Source: Rhodobacteraceae bacterium HLUCCA12 (lineage in GTDB: Bacteria > Pseudomonadota > Alphaproteobacteria > Rhodobacterales > Rhodobacteraceae). From it: 64,000 bases of DNA. The translations under genes were made by a program, and so were the position numbers. Shown here piece by piece: positions 52,271 through 60,772 of this stretch. Under the pieces are notes generated by a model. The model searched no databases, was not told the origin of the DNA, and saw only the letters and a list, made by a program, of their open reading frames with translations. How positions within the stretch are numbered: the first letter of the stretch is position 1; every line of letters begins with the position of its first letter. The stretch is taken from assembly GCA_001314715.1 (NCBI GenBank), contig LJSV01000014.1, forward strand, positions 24,925-88,924. The letters are read 5' to 3'.

Positions 52271-53590
52271 ATGGCCTGGGGACTAGCAGCATTTGCCGCG
52301 ATCGCGCTGGGTCTGGGCGCGGCCCTGGCCTATGTTTTCGGTGCGGCGGCTACCGGCGCCTTCGTGGTCATGGGGCAGGAACGCTATCTGGCGGCGCTGC
52401 CGCAGCGCCTGATCAGTCAGGTGGACAGTTTCACATTCCTTGCCATGCCGCTTTTCATCCTGGCGGCTGAAATGATGACCCGATCAGGGGTCACGCGGGC
52501 CCTGATTGATCTGGCCGGTCACATTTTTCGCAACACGCGCGGTGGACTGGGCAATGTCAATGTCGGCACATCGGTCTTCTTTGCCGGCATATCAGGCTCG
52601 GCCGTGGCCGATGCGGCTGCGTTGTCGACAACGCTTGTGCCGGCGATGGAGGAGCGGGGCTATACCCGCCGCTATGCCGCCGCGATCACCGCGGCATCGG
52701 CCATGATTGGCCCGATCATCCCGCCCAGCATCATCCTGATCATCTACGGTGCGTTCATGAACGTGTCGGTCGCCGCGCTGTTTGCGGGCGGCATTTTGCC
52801 GGGACTGTTGCTTGGTGCCGCGCTGATCGCGGCGAATGTCTTTTTCGCCTGGCGTGACGGGCATCCGCGCGGTGTGCCCGAGGACGCGCCCGCCGGCCGG
52901 CAGGTGATCCTGCGCGCCCTTCCAGCGCTGATCCTGCCCGTGGTGATCGTGTCGGGGATCGTGTTCGGTGTCGCCACGCCGACCGAATCCGCCGTGATCG
53001 CGGTTCTGGCCGCGGCCGGTCTGTCGGCCTTGTATCTGAACCAGGACGAAGGGCTGACCGGGCGGATGCTGTGGCGCAGGGTCCAGGCGATCGTGTTCAG
53101 TGCGCTGGAGCGCACGGCGATCCTGACGGGTGCGATCTTTGCGATCCTCTTCGCATCGTCGGCAGCGGGGTATCTGCTGGCGATCGAAGGGGCACCGGCC
53201 GCGATCACCGGCGTTGTGGCGGCGATGGAGCTTTCGGCCACCGGATACCTGGTCGCGCTTCTGGTTCTGCTGCTGGTGATGGGCATGATCATCGATGTCA
53301 CGATGGCCCTGGTGCTGTTCGTGCCACTGGTCGCCCCGGCGGCCGTGGCGCTTGGGGCCGATCCGCTGCATCTGGGGATTCTGATCTGTTTCACGCTGAC
53401 ACTGGGTCTGATCACGCCGCCTTTCGGCGCATGCCTGATGATCGTGGCGACGGTGGCGCGGGTTCCCTATGCCACACTGGCCGTCGCCGTGATGCCGTTC
53501 ATCGCCGTCGAGGTCGTGGTGCTGGGGGTGTTGACGGCATTTCCGGACATCGTCCTTGCCTTGCCGCGCGCGCTCGATCTCTGGGACTAG
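52271..53590 (+). CDS. TRAP transporter large permease (DctM family)
   Basis: A 439-residue membrane protein with about twelve hydrophobic segments. Family motifs are FLAMPLFILAAEMMTRSGVT, FFAGISGSAVADAAALSTTL and MIGPIIPPSIILIIYGAFMN, and LGLITPPFGACLMIVATVAR. It is the ion-coupled transport subunit. Unusually it is the first gene of the set, before the binding protein and the small permease. It has its own promoter region with the candidate operator. Confidence 0.93.
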   Translation: MAWGLAAFAAIALGLGAALAYVFGAAATGAFVVMGQERYLAALPQRLISQVDSFTFLAMPLFILAAEMMTRSGVTRALIDLAGHIFRNTRGGLGNVNVGTSVFFAGISGSAVADAAALSTTLVPAMEERGYTRRYAAAITAASAMIGPIIPPSIILIIYGAFMNVSVAALFAGGILPGLLLGAALIAANVFFAWRDGHPRGVPEDAPAGRQVILRALPALILPVVIVSGIVFGVATPTESAVIAVLAAAGLSALYLNQDEGLTGRMLWRRVQAIVFSALERTAILTGAIFAILFASSAAGYLLAIEGAPAAITGVVAAMELSATGYLVALLVLLLVMGMIIDVTMALVLFVPLVAPAAVALGADPLHLGILICFTLTLGLITPPFGACLMIVATVARVPYATLAVAVMPFIAVEVVVLGVLTAFPDIVLALPRALDLWD

Positions 53591-53613
53591 ACGACAACCA
53601 ACAGGAAGGAAAA

Positions 53614-54615
53614 ATGACAATGAAACACATTCCGAATTTCGTGATTCCCGCCGTTCTGGGCCTGGCCGCCGCCTGCGGCCTTGCCCGTGCGGCAGACGCC
53701 GCCGACCTGCGTGTCGCGGTGGGGTGCCCCCCGGTCGATGCCTGCGCCGACTGGCATTTCGCCGAGGATTTCAAGGAACGGCTGGCCGAGCACGACATCG
53801 AGGCCGAGGTTGCCGTCGGTGGCGCGCTTGGGCCTGACCCGGATGTGGTGGACCAGATGTCGCAAGGGCTGATCGAGGTCGGGCTGACCAACTTCGTGAT
53901 GGTGCGCCAGTTCGAGCCGATGGTGCTGGGCTTCATGACTCCCTACATGTTCGAGGATCAGGAACACATGTTCCGCGCCATCGACGAAGGCAGCATCGTT
54001 GCCAGCATCAACGAGACTCTGGCTGACGAAAGGCTGATCCTGGCAACGTTGACCGGTGTCGGCGGCCCGATCGGGATCTTCAATGCCGAACGCCCGGTCG
54101 AAAGCGTCGATGACCTTGAGGGCTTGCGTCTGCGCGCGATCGACCAGAGCCAGGTTGCCCTGTTCGAGGCATGGGGCACCCAGGGCGTCGTGGTGGATAT
54201 GGCCGAATTCGCCACCTCGGTTCAAAGCGGGGTGGTCGACGGCTATCTGAACCCCGCGCTTGTCGCGCTGATCTTCCAGCATACCGATTTTCTGGACCAC
54301 TATTCGGATGTCGGCGCGGGCTATGGCGTTCGCTCGGCTCTGATGTCGCGCGACTGGTATGAAGGTCTTGACGACGAGACCCGCGCCGCGGTCGATGACG
54401 CGCTGGCCTATGCGACCGAGCGCAACCGCGACTGGACGCTGGAAATCTCGCGCACGGAGGTGCCGCAACTGCGCGAACGGGACGTAACCGTGACCGAATT
54501 GTCGGACGAGGCGCTTGAAGAGTTCCGCCAGCGTGCCCGCACCGTTTGGGGCGAGTTGATGCCAGAGGAACATATCGACACGTTCGAGGCGGTTTCCGAG
54601 GCGACCCGCCAATGA
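53614..54615 (+). CDS. TRAP transporter substrate-binding protein (DctP-like)
   Basis: A 333-residue periplasmic protein with a signal peptide (about residues 1-30, ending ARAADA). The mature part starts DLRVAVGCPPVDACADWHFA, with two cysteines that may pair, and has GLRLRAIDQSQVALFEAWGT with the ligand-binding Arg region and SGVVDGYLN; the fold is DctP/TAXI-like but divergent. The substrate is unknown. AGGAAGGA precedes the ATG at 53614 (second ATG at 53620). It overlaps the small permease gene by four bases. Confidence 0.87.
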   Translation: MTMKHIPNFVIPAVLGLAAACGLARAADAADLRVAVGCPPVDACADWHFAEDFKERLAEHDIEAEVAVGGALGPDPDVVDQMSQGLIEVGLTNFVMVRQFEPMVLGFMTPYMFEDQEHMFRAIDEGSIVASINETLADERLILATLTGVGGPIGIFNAERPVESVDDLEGLRLRAIDQSQVALFEAWGTQGVVVDMAEFATSVQSGVVDGYLNPALVALIFQHTDFLDHYSDVGAGYGVRSALMSRDWYEGLDDETRAAVDDALAYATERNRDWTLEISRTEVPQLRERDVTVTELSDEALEEFRQRARTVWGELMPEEHIDTFEAVSEATRQ

Positions 54616-55142
54616 CCGACACGGCCATCACCCGTGCCAGTTACACCGCCGAGCGCCTTGCGCTCGGCGGTGCCATCCTGGGCATTGTGGTCATGGTTGC
54701 GGCGGTCGTCATCCAGATCATCGGCCGCTACGTCTTTGCGCAGCCGCCGTTCTGGACCGAAGAACTGGCGCGCTATGCCATGATCTGGGCCGGATGCCTT
54801 GGCGCCAGCGTGGCGTTTCGCCGGCTGGTCGATCCCCGGCTGGTCGAATTGCCGACAACCGCCGGTCGCGGCATCCGGGCCGCCGGGGCATTCCTGTCGC
54901 TGATTGCGTCTGGTGCATTCCTTGGCCCGCTCTTGTGGTACGGGATCTTCGGGCCTGGGATGGATGCCAGTCGCGGTCACATCGCCCGAAGCGCGCGGCG
55001 CAGCTCCGAGGCGCTGGGCGTGCCCATGAGCCTGATCGCCGCGGCCCTTGCGGTCATGTCGGCGCTGATCCTGTTTCATGCCCTTGCGATGACGATCGAG
55101 GCGATGCGCGCGCGCGACGCCGATCCGACCGAACATCAATGA
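54612..55142 (+). CDS. TRAP transporter small permease (DctQ family)
   Basis: A 176-residue protein with four hydrophobic segments, the DctQ size, and the family pattern IIGRYVFAQPPFWTEELARY. It pairs with the large permease. It starts in an ATGA overlap with the binding-protein gene. The C-terminal tail RARDADPTEHQ is soluble. It is followed by the M81 metallopeptidase gene after 30 bases in the same direction, so transporter and enzymes are one operon. Confidence 0.88.
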   Translation: MTDTAITRASYTAERLALGGAILGIVVMVAAVVIQIIGRYVFAQPPFWTEELARYAMIWAGCLGASVAFRRLVDPRLVELPTTAGRGIRAAGAFLSLIASGAFLGPLLWYGIFGPGMDASRGHIARSARRSSEALGVPMSLIAAALAVMSALILFHALAMTIEAMRARDADPTEHQ

Positions 55143-55172
55143 GCCTGCGGCAGCAACGACAGACGGACCCCC

Positions 55173-56624
55173 ATGAAAATCTTTATCGCCGCCCTTGTCA
55201 CCGAAACCAATTCGTTCTCGCCGATGCCGACCGGCTGGCAGGCGTTTGACGAATCGGTCATTCACCACGGCACCGCAACACAGTCACCGCCGACCTATTG
55301 GACCGGCCCCTTGCACATCTGGCGCAAGCGCGCGGAAACCAATGGCTGGCAGGTGGCCGAAAGCCTTGCAGCCTTTGCGCAACCGGCCGGGCCTACCGTG
55401 CAACCGGTGTATGAGGCGTTGCGCGACGAAATCCTCAACGATCTGCGGCGGGCGATGCCGGTCGATATCGTTCTGCTTGGCCTGCACGGCGCAATGATCG
55501 CTGATGGTTGCGACGATTGCGAAGGCGATCTTATTGCACATATCCGCCAGATCGCGCCAAAGGCGGTGATCGGCGGCCTTCTGGACCCGCATTGCCACTT
55601 GACCGATGCCATGCTCGACAACGCCACGGCGCTGGTCGCGTACAAGGAATATCCGCATGTCGATGTCGCCCCGCGCGCCGAAGAGCTGTTCAAGCTGGCC
55701 GCCGATGCAGCCGTGGGCCTGACGAACCCGGTCATGCGAACATTCGATTGCCGCATGATCTGCGCGATGCATACGCCCTATCCGCCGATGCGCGGCTTCG
55801 TGGATCTGTTGATCGAACGCGAGGCAGTGCCGGGAATCCTGTCGCTGTCGCTGGCGCATGGTTTCCCCTGGGGCGACCATCCGCGCACCGGGGCAAGGAT
55901 GCTGGCAATTACCGATGACGATCCGGAACTGGCGGATCGGCAGGCGCGCGAACTGGGACGGCATCTGTTTTCGATGCGCCATGGTCTTCTGCGCCCGCAT
56001 CCCGATATCGAAACGGCGCTCGATCAGGCGCAGGCCCAAGGCGACGGGCCGGTTGTGCTGGCCGATGTGTCCGACAATGCCGGCGGCGGCGCGCCGGGGG
56101 ACGCGACCTTTCTTCTGGCGGCGATTCTTGAGCGGGGGATGGACCGGGTCGTGACTGGCCTTTACTGGGATCCGATGGCGCTGCGCATCTGCCGCGAGGC
56201 GGGCGAGGGGGCCACGCTTGATCTCAGGCTTGGGGGCAAATGTGGCCCCATGTCGGGCCGGCCGCTGGACCTGCAAGTTACGGTGATGCGTTTGGCCGAT
56301 GGGCTGACGCAGCGATTTGGCGATCTGTCGGTCCCGTTGGGCGGCGCGGCCTGGCTGCGGACCGGCGGCATCGACATCGTCATCAACGACCAGCGCACAC
56401 AGACCTTTCACCCCGAGGCCTTCACCGGGCTGGGCATCGAACTGGCGGACAAGGCCATTGTCTGCGTGAAATCCTCGCAGCATTTTCACGCGGGCTTTGC
56501 ACCGATGGCGTCCAAGATCATTCATGTGGCCACGCCCGGAACGATCGCACCCGATTATGCCAACATACCCTATACCAGGCGCGCGCCAAACTATTGGCCG
56601 AAAGTGGAGAATCCGTTTTCATGA
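55173..56624 (+). CDS. M81-family metallopeptidase (MlrC-like)
   Basis: A 483-residue zinc-enzyme candidate with both MlrC domains: the N-terminal IAALVTETNSFSPMPTGWQ, LLGLHGAMIADGCDDCEGD, LDPHCHLTDAMLDNATALVA (candidate metal ligands) and the C-terminal ADVSDNAGGGAPGDATFLL with VKSSQHFHAGFAPMASKII. MlrC finishes breakdown of linear microcystin fragments, but most family members lie in TRAP or ABC loci with unknown substrates, as here. It overlaps the hydrolase gene by four bases. Confidence 0.9.
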   Translation: MKIFIAALVTETNSFSPMPTGWQAFDESVIHHGTATQSPPTYWTGPLHIWRKRAETNGWQVAESLAAFAQPAGPTVQPVYEALRDEILNDLRRAMPVDIVLLGLHGAMIADGCDDCEGDLIAHIRQIAPKAVIGGLLDPHCHLTDAMLDNATALVAYKEYPHVDVAPRAEELFKLAADAAVGLTNPVMRTFDCRMICAMHTPYPPMRGFVDLLIEREAVPGILSLSLAHGFPWGDHPRTGARMLAITDDDPELADRQARELGRHLFSMRHGLLRPHPDIETALDQAQAQGDGPVVLADVSDNAGGGAPGDATFLLAAILERGMDRVVTGLYWDPMALRICREAGEGATLDLRLGGKCGPMSGRPLDLQVTVMRLADGLTQRFGDLSVPLGGAAWLRTGGIDIVINDQRTQTFHPEAFTGLGIELADKAIVCVKSSQHFHAGFAPMASKIIHVATPGTIAPDYANIPYTRRAPNYWPKVENPFS

Positions 56625-57475
56625 GCAATGCATTGATCGCCGACCGAAACCGTTTCGCCCAATACCACCCCGAAAGCCGCATCCGCCTTGGCGGGCACGA
56701 ATGGGGCCTGATCGAGGCGGGCAGCGAAGGCCCGGTGCTGGTGCTGATTCCCGGCACGTTGGGGCGCGCAGACATTTTCTGGCAGCAGATCGAGGCCCTG
56801 ACAGACCGTGCGCGCGTTCTTGCCGTGGCCTATCCGGCCGAAGGCGGTGTCGCGCAATGGGCTGATGACATCGCGCAACTTCTGGATGAGCGCGGGATCG
56901 AACAGGCAACCTTGCTGGGCTCTTCGTTGGGTGGGTATGTGGTGCAGTACTTTGCTGCCATCCATCCGGGGCGTGTTGATCGGATGATCGCCGCGAACAC
57001 GCTGCACTCGGTGGCTGAGATCCGCGATCGCCCGCCCTATAGTTCCGATCTCGACAATGGCCCGATCGACGAGTTGCGCGCGGGTTTCGGAAACGGGCTC
57101 AAGGCCTGGGCCGAGACGCATCCCGACCAGGCCGATCTGGTCGCGCTGCTTCTGGCCGAGGTGGGCGGGCGCATTCCCGAGTCCGAGCTGCGCATGCGCC
57201 TGAAGGCCTTGAAGGAGGGACCGGAACTGCCGGCGCTGTCATTGCCGCGCGCACGGGTCGTCACGGTCGAGGGCGACGACGATCCCTTGATCCCGCCGCC
57301 GATGCGCGCGGCAGTGCGCGCGCGTCTGGCCCCGTCAGTTGCCTATCGTTTCGCCTGGGGCGGGCATTTCCCCTATGTGGTGCGTCCCCGGCTGTATACG
57401 GCGCTGCTGGAAGAACAGCTTGGCCTCGTAGCCGACGGGGCGGACTGGGGCCAAGGCGAGGTGCGTGTGCGATGA
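56621..57475 (+). CDS. alpha/beta-fold hydrolase
   Basis: A 284-residue hydrolase. The oxyanion region is LVLIPGTLGRADIFW, the nucleophile elbow is LLGSSLGGYVV (Ser), an acid is probable in VVTVEGDDDPLIPP, and the His in AWGGHFPYVVRP completes the triad. The substrate is unknown; an ester, lactone or amide bond in the imported compound is a reasonable inference. It overlaps both neighbours by four bases (ATGA), so it is translated with the M81 enzyme and the cyclodeaminase-like enzyme. Confidence 0.87.
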   Translation: MSNALIADRNRFAQYHPESRIRLGGHEWGLIEAGSEGPVLVLIPGTLGRADIFWQQIEALTDRARVLAVAYPAEGGVAQWADDIAQLLDERGIEQATLLGSSLGGYVVQYFAAIHPGRVDRMIAANTLHSVAEIRDRPPYSSDLDNGPIDELRAGFGNGLKAWAETHPDQADLVALLLAEVGGRIPESELRMRLKALKEGPELPALSLPRARVVTVEGDDDPLIPPPMRAAVRARLAPSVAYRFAWGGHFPYVVRPRLYTALLEEQLGLVADGADWGQGEVRVR

Positions 57476-58452
57476 TCGTCCTCTCTCAGGCGGATGTCGC
57501 GGCACTGTTGCCGATGACAGAGGCGATCGCGGTCGTTGCCCGCGCCATGCAGACGGTGTCGCAAGGGGGCGCAACCCTGCCTCTGCGCACGATCATCGAC
57601 GTCGGGGGCGAGAACCGCATGGGGATGATGCCGGGCGCCATGGCCGACCCGGCCTGCTACGGGATCAAGCTTGTCAGCCTGTTTCCGGGCAACCCGGCCA
57701 GCGGGCGCTCATCGCATCAGGGGGCGATGGTCCTGTTCGATTCCGAACACGGCGAAGCGGTGGCGGTCATGAATGCGGGTCTCCTGACGGCACTGCGCAC
57801 CGCGGCGGCCAGCGGCGTGGCGACGCAGGCGCTGGCCCGCCCGGATGCGCGGGTCCTGACGATCATCGGCACGGGCGAACAGGCGCGCCACCATCTTGAT
57901 GCCATGCTTTCCGTGCGCCCCATTGATACGGTGCGCGTGATCGGGCGCCGGCCCGAGGCTGCGCGCGATTTCGTGGCCGGCGCGCGCGCGGCCTATCCGG
58001 CCGTCGCGTTCGAGCCTGGCACCGAGATTCGCCAGGGGGTGGCCGGTGCGGATATCGTCTGCACGGTCACGGCAGCGGCCACGCCCATTCTGTGCGGCGA
58101 CTGGGTCGATGCGGGCACGCATCTGAACGTGGTCGGCGCATCGGTCCCGTCCAAGCGCGAGATTGACGTGGCCCTGGTGGTGCGCGCGGCGCTGTTCGTT
58201 GACTATCGCCCCTCGACCTTTGCCCAGGCCGGTGAGATCATCGCGGCGATCGACAGCGGATGCATCACGCCGGATCATGTCCGCGCCGAGATCGGTGAAG
58301 TTCTCTCTGGAACGCGGCCGGGGCGCGGCGGGGGTGACGAGATCACGCTCTATCGCTCGCTTGGCATCGCTGCGCAGGATCTGGCTTGCGCCATGCACTG
58401 CCTGGATCGTGCCAAGGCGCGCGGGATCGGGATCAAGGCATCGATCGACTGA
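57472..58452 (+). CDS. ornithine cyclodeaminase / mu-crystallin family dehydrogenase
   Basis: A 326-residue NAD(P)-binding protein: SHQGAMVLFDSEHGEAVAVM and ALRTAAASGVATQALARPDA in the substrate domain, the dinucleotide fold LTIIGTGEQARHHLDAM and VVGASVPSKREIDVALVV. Family members are ornithine cyclodeaminases, ketimine or imine reductases and L-alanine dehydrogenases. Together with the peptidase and hydrolase it suggests release and then oxidation or cyclisation of an amino compound. It ends the operon. Confidence 0.87.
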   Translation: MIVLSQADVAALLPMTEAIAVVARAMQTVSQGGATLPLRTIIDVGGENRMGMMPGAMADPACYGIKLVSLFPGNPASGRSSHQGAMVLFDSEHGEAVAVMNAGLLTALRTAAASGVATQALARPDARVLTIIGTGEQARHHLDAMLSVRPIDTVRVIGRRPEAARDFVAGARAAYPAVAFEPGTEIRQGVAGADIVCTVTAAATPILCGDWVDAGTHLNVVGASVPSKREIDVALVVRAALFVDYRPSTFAQAGEIIAAIDSGCITPDHVRAEIGEVLSGTRPGRGGGDEITLYRSLGIAAQDLACAMHCLDRAKARGIGIKASID

Positions 58453-58802
58453 AACGCGCATCACGGCCACCATGCGAATCCGTGCTTGGTGCAGGGGGTC
58501 CAGCTTGTCCCAGCCGGTTGGGGGCGTCTGAACCTTCCGGGTTCGATGAGATGGTAATCATGATCGACGGGAACGGCCCACAGCGGGCATTCCTGGGGTG
58601 CAAGGCTTTCCTGGCTGGGAAAGGCGCTGTGAACGATGACGGCATCAGAATTCACCGACGCGCCGAAGGCGTTCACTTTGAAGCCGGGCGAGGAAGGCAC
58701 GCCAGTTCCCGAGATCGGCCGCAACGCCGGGATAGGGCGCGCCGCTGTGATCACCGGGCCGCACCTGAGGACCCTTACCCAGGCGCGGCTGGTACTCAGC
58801 CG
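58453..58802. other. gene-free region with diverged repeat between the cyclodeaminase and nsrR genes
   Basis: These 350 bases lie between convergent genes. They contain the diverged repeat at 58476-58595; the rest (58596-58802) shows short GC-rich sequence without a ribosome binding site, a strong terminator or a recognisable protein. Several reading frames are open, but none has a family match that I can see. Confidence 0.5.
58476..58595 (+). repeat. diverged intergenic repeat, copy A
   Basis: It matches 63425-63545 over about 120 bases with small gaps: GAATC.G.GCTTGGTG, CAGCC.GT..GGGGCG, CTGAACCTTCCG and GAACGG are shared. Over the 23 positions 58554-58576 it agrees with copy B at 18. The FNR-type palindrome seen in copy B is degraded here (GTAATCATGATCGA). 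Confidence 0.6.
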
Positions 58803-59249
58803 TCAGGTCGCCAACTCAGACAGGCCCATTCGCGCCAGGAGATCTGTTCGGTTCGAAGCGATCTCGGCCACGGACAGACCGTCCAGAACCGCCATAAAGG
58901 CGAGTGTCGCCTCTTGCAGCTTGGTCGACAGCTGACAGATGCCACGCAATTTGCAGCTGTTGCGATCGGCGCTGAAGCATTCGACCACATCCAGTGGCCC
59001 TTCGGTCAGTCGAACCACGTCGCCCACCAGAATCTCGTCGGCCGGACGCGCCAGACGCAGACCGCCGCGCGGACCGCGCACGGTTTCCAGATAGCCGGCC
59101 TGCCCGAGTTGGTGGACGATCTTGGTCAGATGGGCGCGGTTGATACCGTGCGCCTGCGCCACCTCGTCAATCCGCACCAGATGCGGCGCGCAGATCGCTG
59201 CCATCTGAAGGATCCGCAGGGCATAGTTGGTATAGCTGGTCAGTTTCAA
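58803..59249 (-). CDS. Rrf2-family regulator, NsrR-like
   Basis: A 148-residue winged-helix regulator, KLTSYTNYALRILQMAA at the start and HGINRAHLTKIVHQL in the helix-turn-helix. Three cysteines in the pattern C-x7-C-x5-C (ECFSADRNSCKLRGIC) are the cluster ligands of NsrR, a nitric-oxide sensor. I chose the TTG at 59249 because the family N-terminus begins exactly there, with GGAGAG 5 bases upstream; an ATG start at 59327 would add 26 non-family residues. It is divergent from cydAB. Confidence 0.85.
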   Translation of the reverse strand: MKLTSYTNYALRILQMAAICAPHLVRIDEVAQAHGINRAHLTKIVHQLGQAGYLETVRGPRGGLRLARPADEILVGDVVRLTEGPLDVVECFSADRNSCKLRGICQLSTKLQEATLAFMAVLDGLSVAEIASNRTDLLARMGLSELAT

Positions 59250-59280
59250 GTCGCTCTCCGCGGCAGGTGTGACAACTCGT

Positions 59281-59347
59281 CTTATATTGAAACTTGAATG
59301 TATCTCGGGAAGGGTATATTCATTCATTGAAACTATATCAATATAAG
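59281..59347. promoter_or_regulatory. operator region between nsrR-like gene and cydA
   Basis: An AT-rich region in a GC-rich genome. CTTATATTGA (59281-59290) and TCAATATAAG (59338-59347) are perfect 10-bp inverted arms. ATTGAAACT occurs twice in direct orientation, 40 bases apart (59286 and 59326), and TGAATGTAT faces ATATTCATTCA between them. Two half-palindromic sites for the Rrf2 dimer, on the same helix face, are a reasonable reading. Confidence 0.6.
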
Positions 59348-59356
59348 GGCAAGCCC

Positions 59357-60766
59357 ATGTTCGGCTTCGATGCCATCGAACTGGCGCGGATCCAGTTCGC
59401 CTTCACTGTCTCGTTCCACATCATCTTTCCGGCCTTTTCCATTGGCCTTGCCAGCTATCTGGCGGTGTTGAACGGGTCGCACCTGTGGACGGGGCGCGAG
59501 GTCTACCTGACGCTGTTCAACTACTGGAAAAAGATCTTCGCCGTGGCCTTTGGCATGGGTGTCGTGTCGGGGATCGTCATGTCCTACCAGTTCGGAACGA
59601 ACTGGTCGGTGTTTTCCGACAGGGCAGGGCCGGTGATCGGACCCTTGATGGGCTATGAGGTGCTGTCGGCCTTCTTCCTTGAGGCCGGGTTTCTGGGCGT
59701 GATGCTGTTCGGGCGCGAAAAGGTCGGCGCGCGGGCGCATTTCGTGGCCACGCTGATGGTGGCGATCGGCACGCTTGGATCGGCCTTCTGGATCCTGTCG
59801 GTCAACAGCTGGATGCAGACGCCGCAGGGGCATGCCATCAACGATGTGGGCCAGTTCGTGCCGGCCGATTGGTGGGCGATCGTGTTCAACCCCTCCTTCC
59901 CCTACCGTCTGGTGCATATGGTGTTGGCGGCTTATCTGACCACGGCGCTGGTCGTGGGCGCCGTGGGCGGATGGCACCTGTTGCGCGACCGCACCATTGC
60001 CGGCGCACGCACCATGTTCTCGATGGCGATGGGGATGCTGATCGTGGTGGCGCCCTTACAGATTTTCGCGGGCGACCTGCACGGGCTGAACACGCTGGAA
60101 TATCAACCTGCGAAACTGGCCGCGATGGAGGGACACTTCGAACCGCATCCCGAGGGCGGCGCCCCCCTGATCCTGTTCGGCATCCCTGATGCGGCCAATG
60201 AAACGGTCAGATACCAGGTCGAGATCCCGTATCTCTCGTCGCTGATCCTGACCCATGACCTGACATCGCCGCTGCCGGGCCTGACCGATTTTCCGGTGGA
60301 TGAACGCCCGCCGGTCGGCATCGTCTTCTGGTCTTTCCGTATCATGGTGGCACTGGGATTTGCGATGCTGGGGCTTGGCCTCTGGGCGCTGGTGCTGCGC
60401 CTGCGCGGCAAAATGTATGACCACCGCTGGTTACACCGCACGGCCATCGCGATGGGACCTGCGGGCTTTGTCGCGGTGCTGGCAGGCTGGATCACGACAG
60501 AGGTGGGACGCCAGCCATGGACAGTCTATGGTCTGTTGTCCACCAACGACAGCGTGGCCCCTGTCGAAGCCGCGGCGGTGGGATCGTCGCTTCTTGCCTT
60601 CATCGTGATCTATTTCATGCTGTTCGGGGCAGGGACGTTCTACATTTTGCGGCTGATGGGCAAGGGACCCGGCAGCGCGCCGCCGATGGGCGATCTTGGC
60701 CCGACGCGGACGGCGGGTGTGACGCCCGCACCGGCGGCCGACAACGACTTCATCCCGACGGAGTGA
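59357..60766 (+). CDS. cydA: cytochrome bd-type ubiquinol oxidase subunit I, short Q-loop form
   Basis: A 469-residue membrane subunit that oxidises quinol and carries haems b558, b595 and d. The haem-ligand His21 lies in FTVSFHIIFPAFSIGL; GRQPWTVYG is the conserved late motif. The quinol loop (YQVEIPYLSSLILTHDLTSP) is short, as in cyanide-insensitive CioA-type oxidases. The ATG at 59357 follows AAGGGC. The operator region precedes it. Bd oxidases work in the presence of NO, in line with an NsrR-like regulator. Confidence 0.95.
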   Translation: MFGFDAIELARIQFAFTVSFHIIFPAFSIGLASYLAVLNGSHLWTGREVYLTLFNYWKKIFAVAFGMGVVSGIVMSYQFGTNWSVFSDRAGPVIGPLMGYEVLSAFFLEAGFLGVMLFGREKVGARAHFVATLMVAIGTLGSAFWILSVNSWMQTPQGHAINDVGQFVPADWWAIVFNPSFPYRLVHMVLAAYLTTALVVGAVGGWHLLRDRTIAGARTMFSMAMGMLIVVAPLQIFAGDLHGLNTLEYQPAKLAAMEGHFEPHPEGGAPLILFGIPDAANETVRYQVEIPYLSSLILTHDLTSPLPGLTDFPVDERPPVGIVFWSFRIMVALGFAMLGLGLWALVLRLRGKMYDHRWLHRTAIAMGPAGFVAVLAGWITTEVGRQPWTVYGLLSTNDSVAPVEAAAVGSSLLAFIVIYFMLFGAGTFYILRLMGKGPGSAPPMGDLGPTRTAGVTPAPAADNDFIPTE

Positions 60767-60772
60767 GCTGAC

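Noticed and set aside
58386..59297. A plus-strand ORF following the cyclodeaminase gene
   Set aside because: It lies over repeat copy A and antisense to the NsrR-like gene, and has no ribosome binding site or family match.
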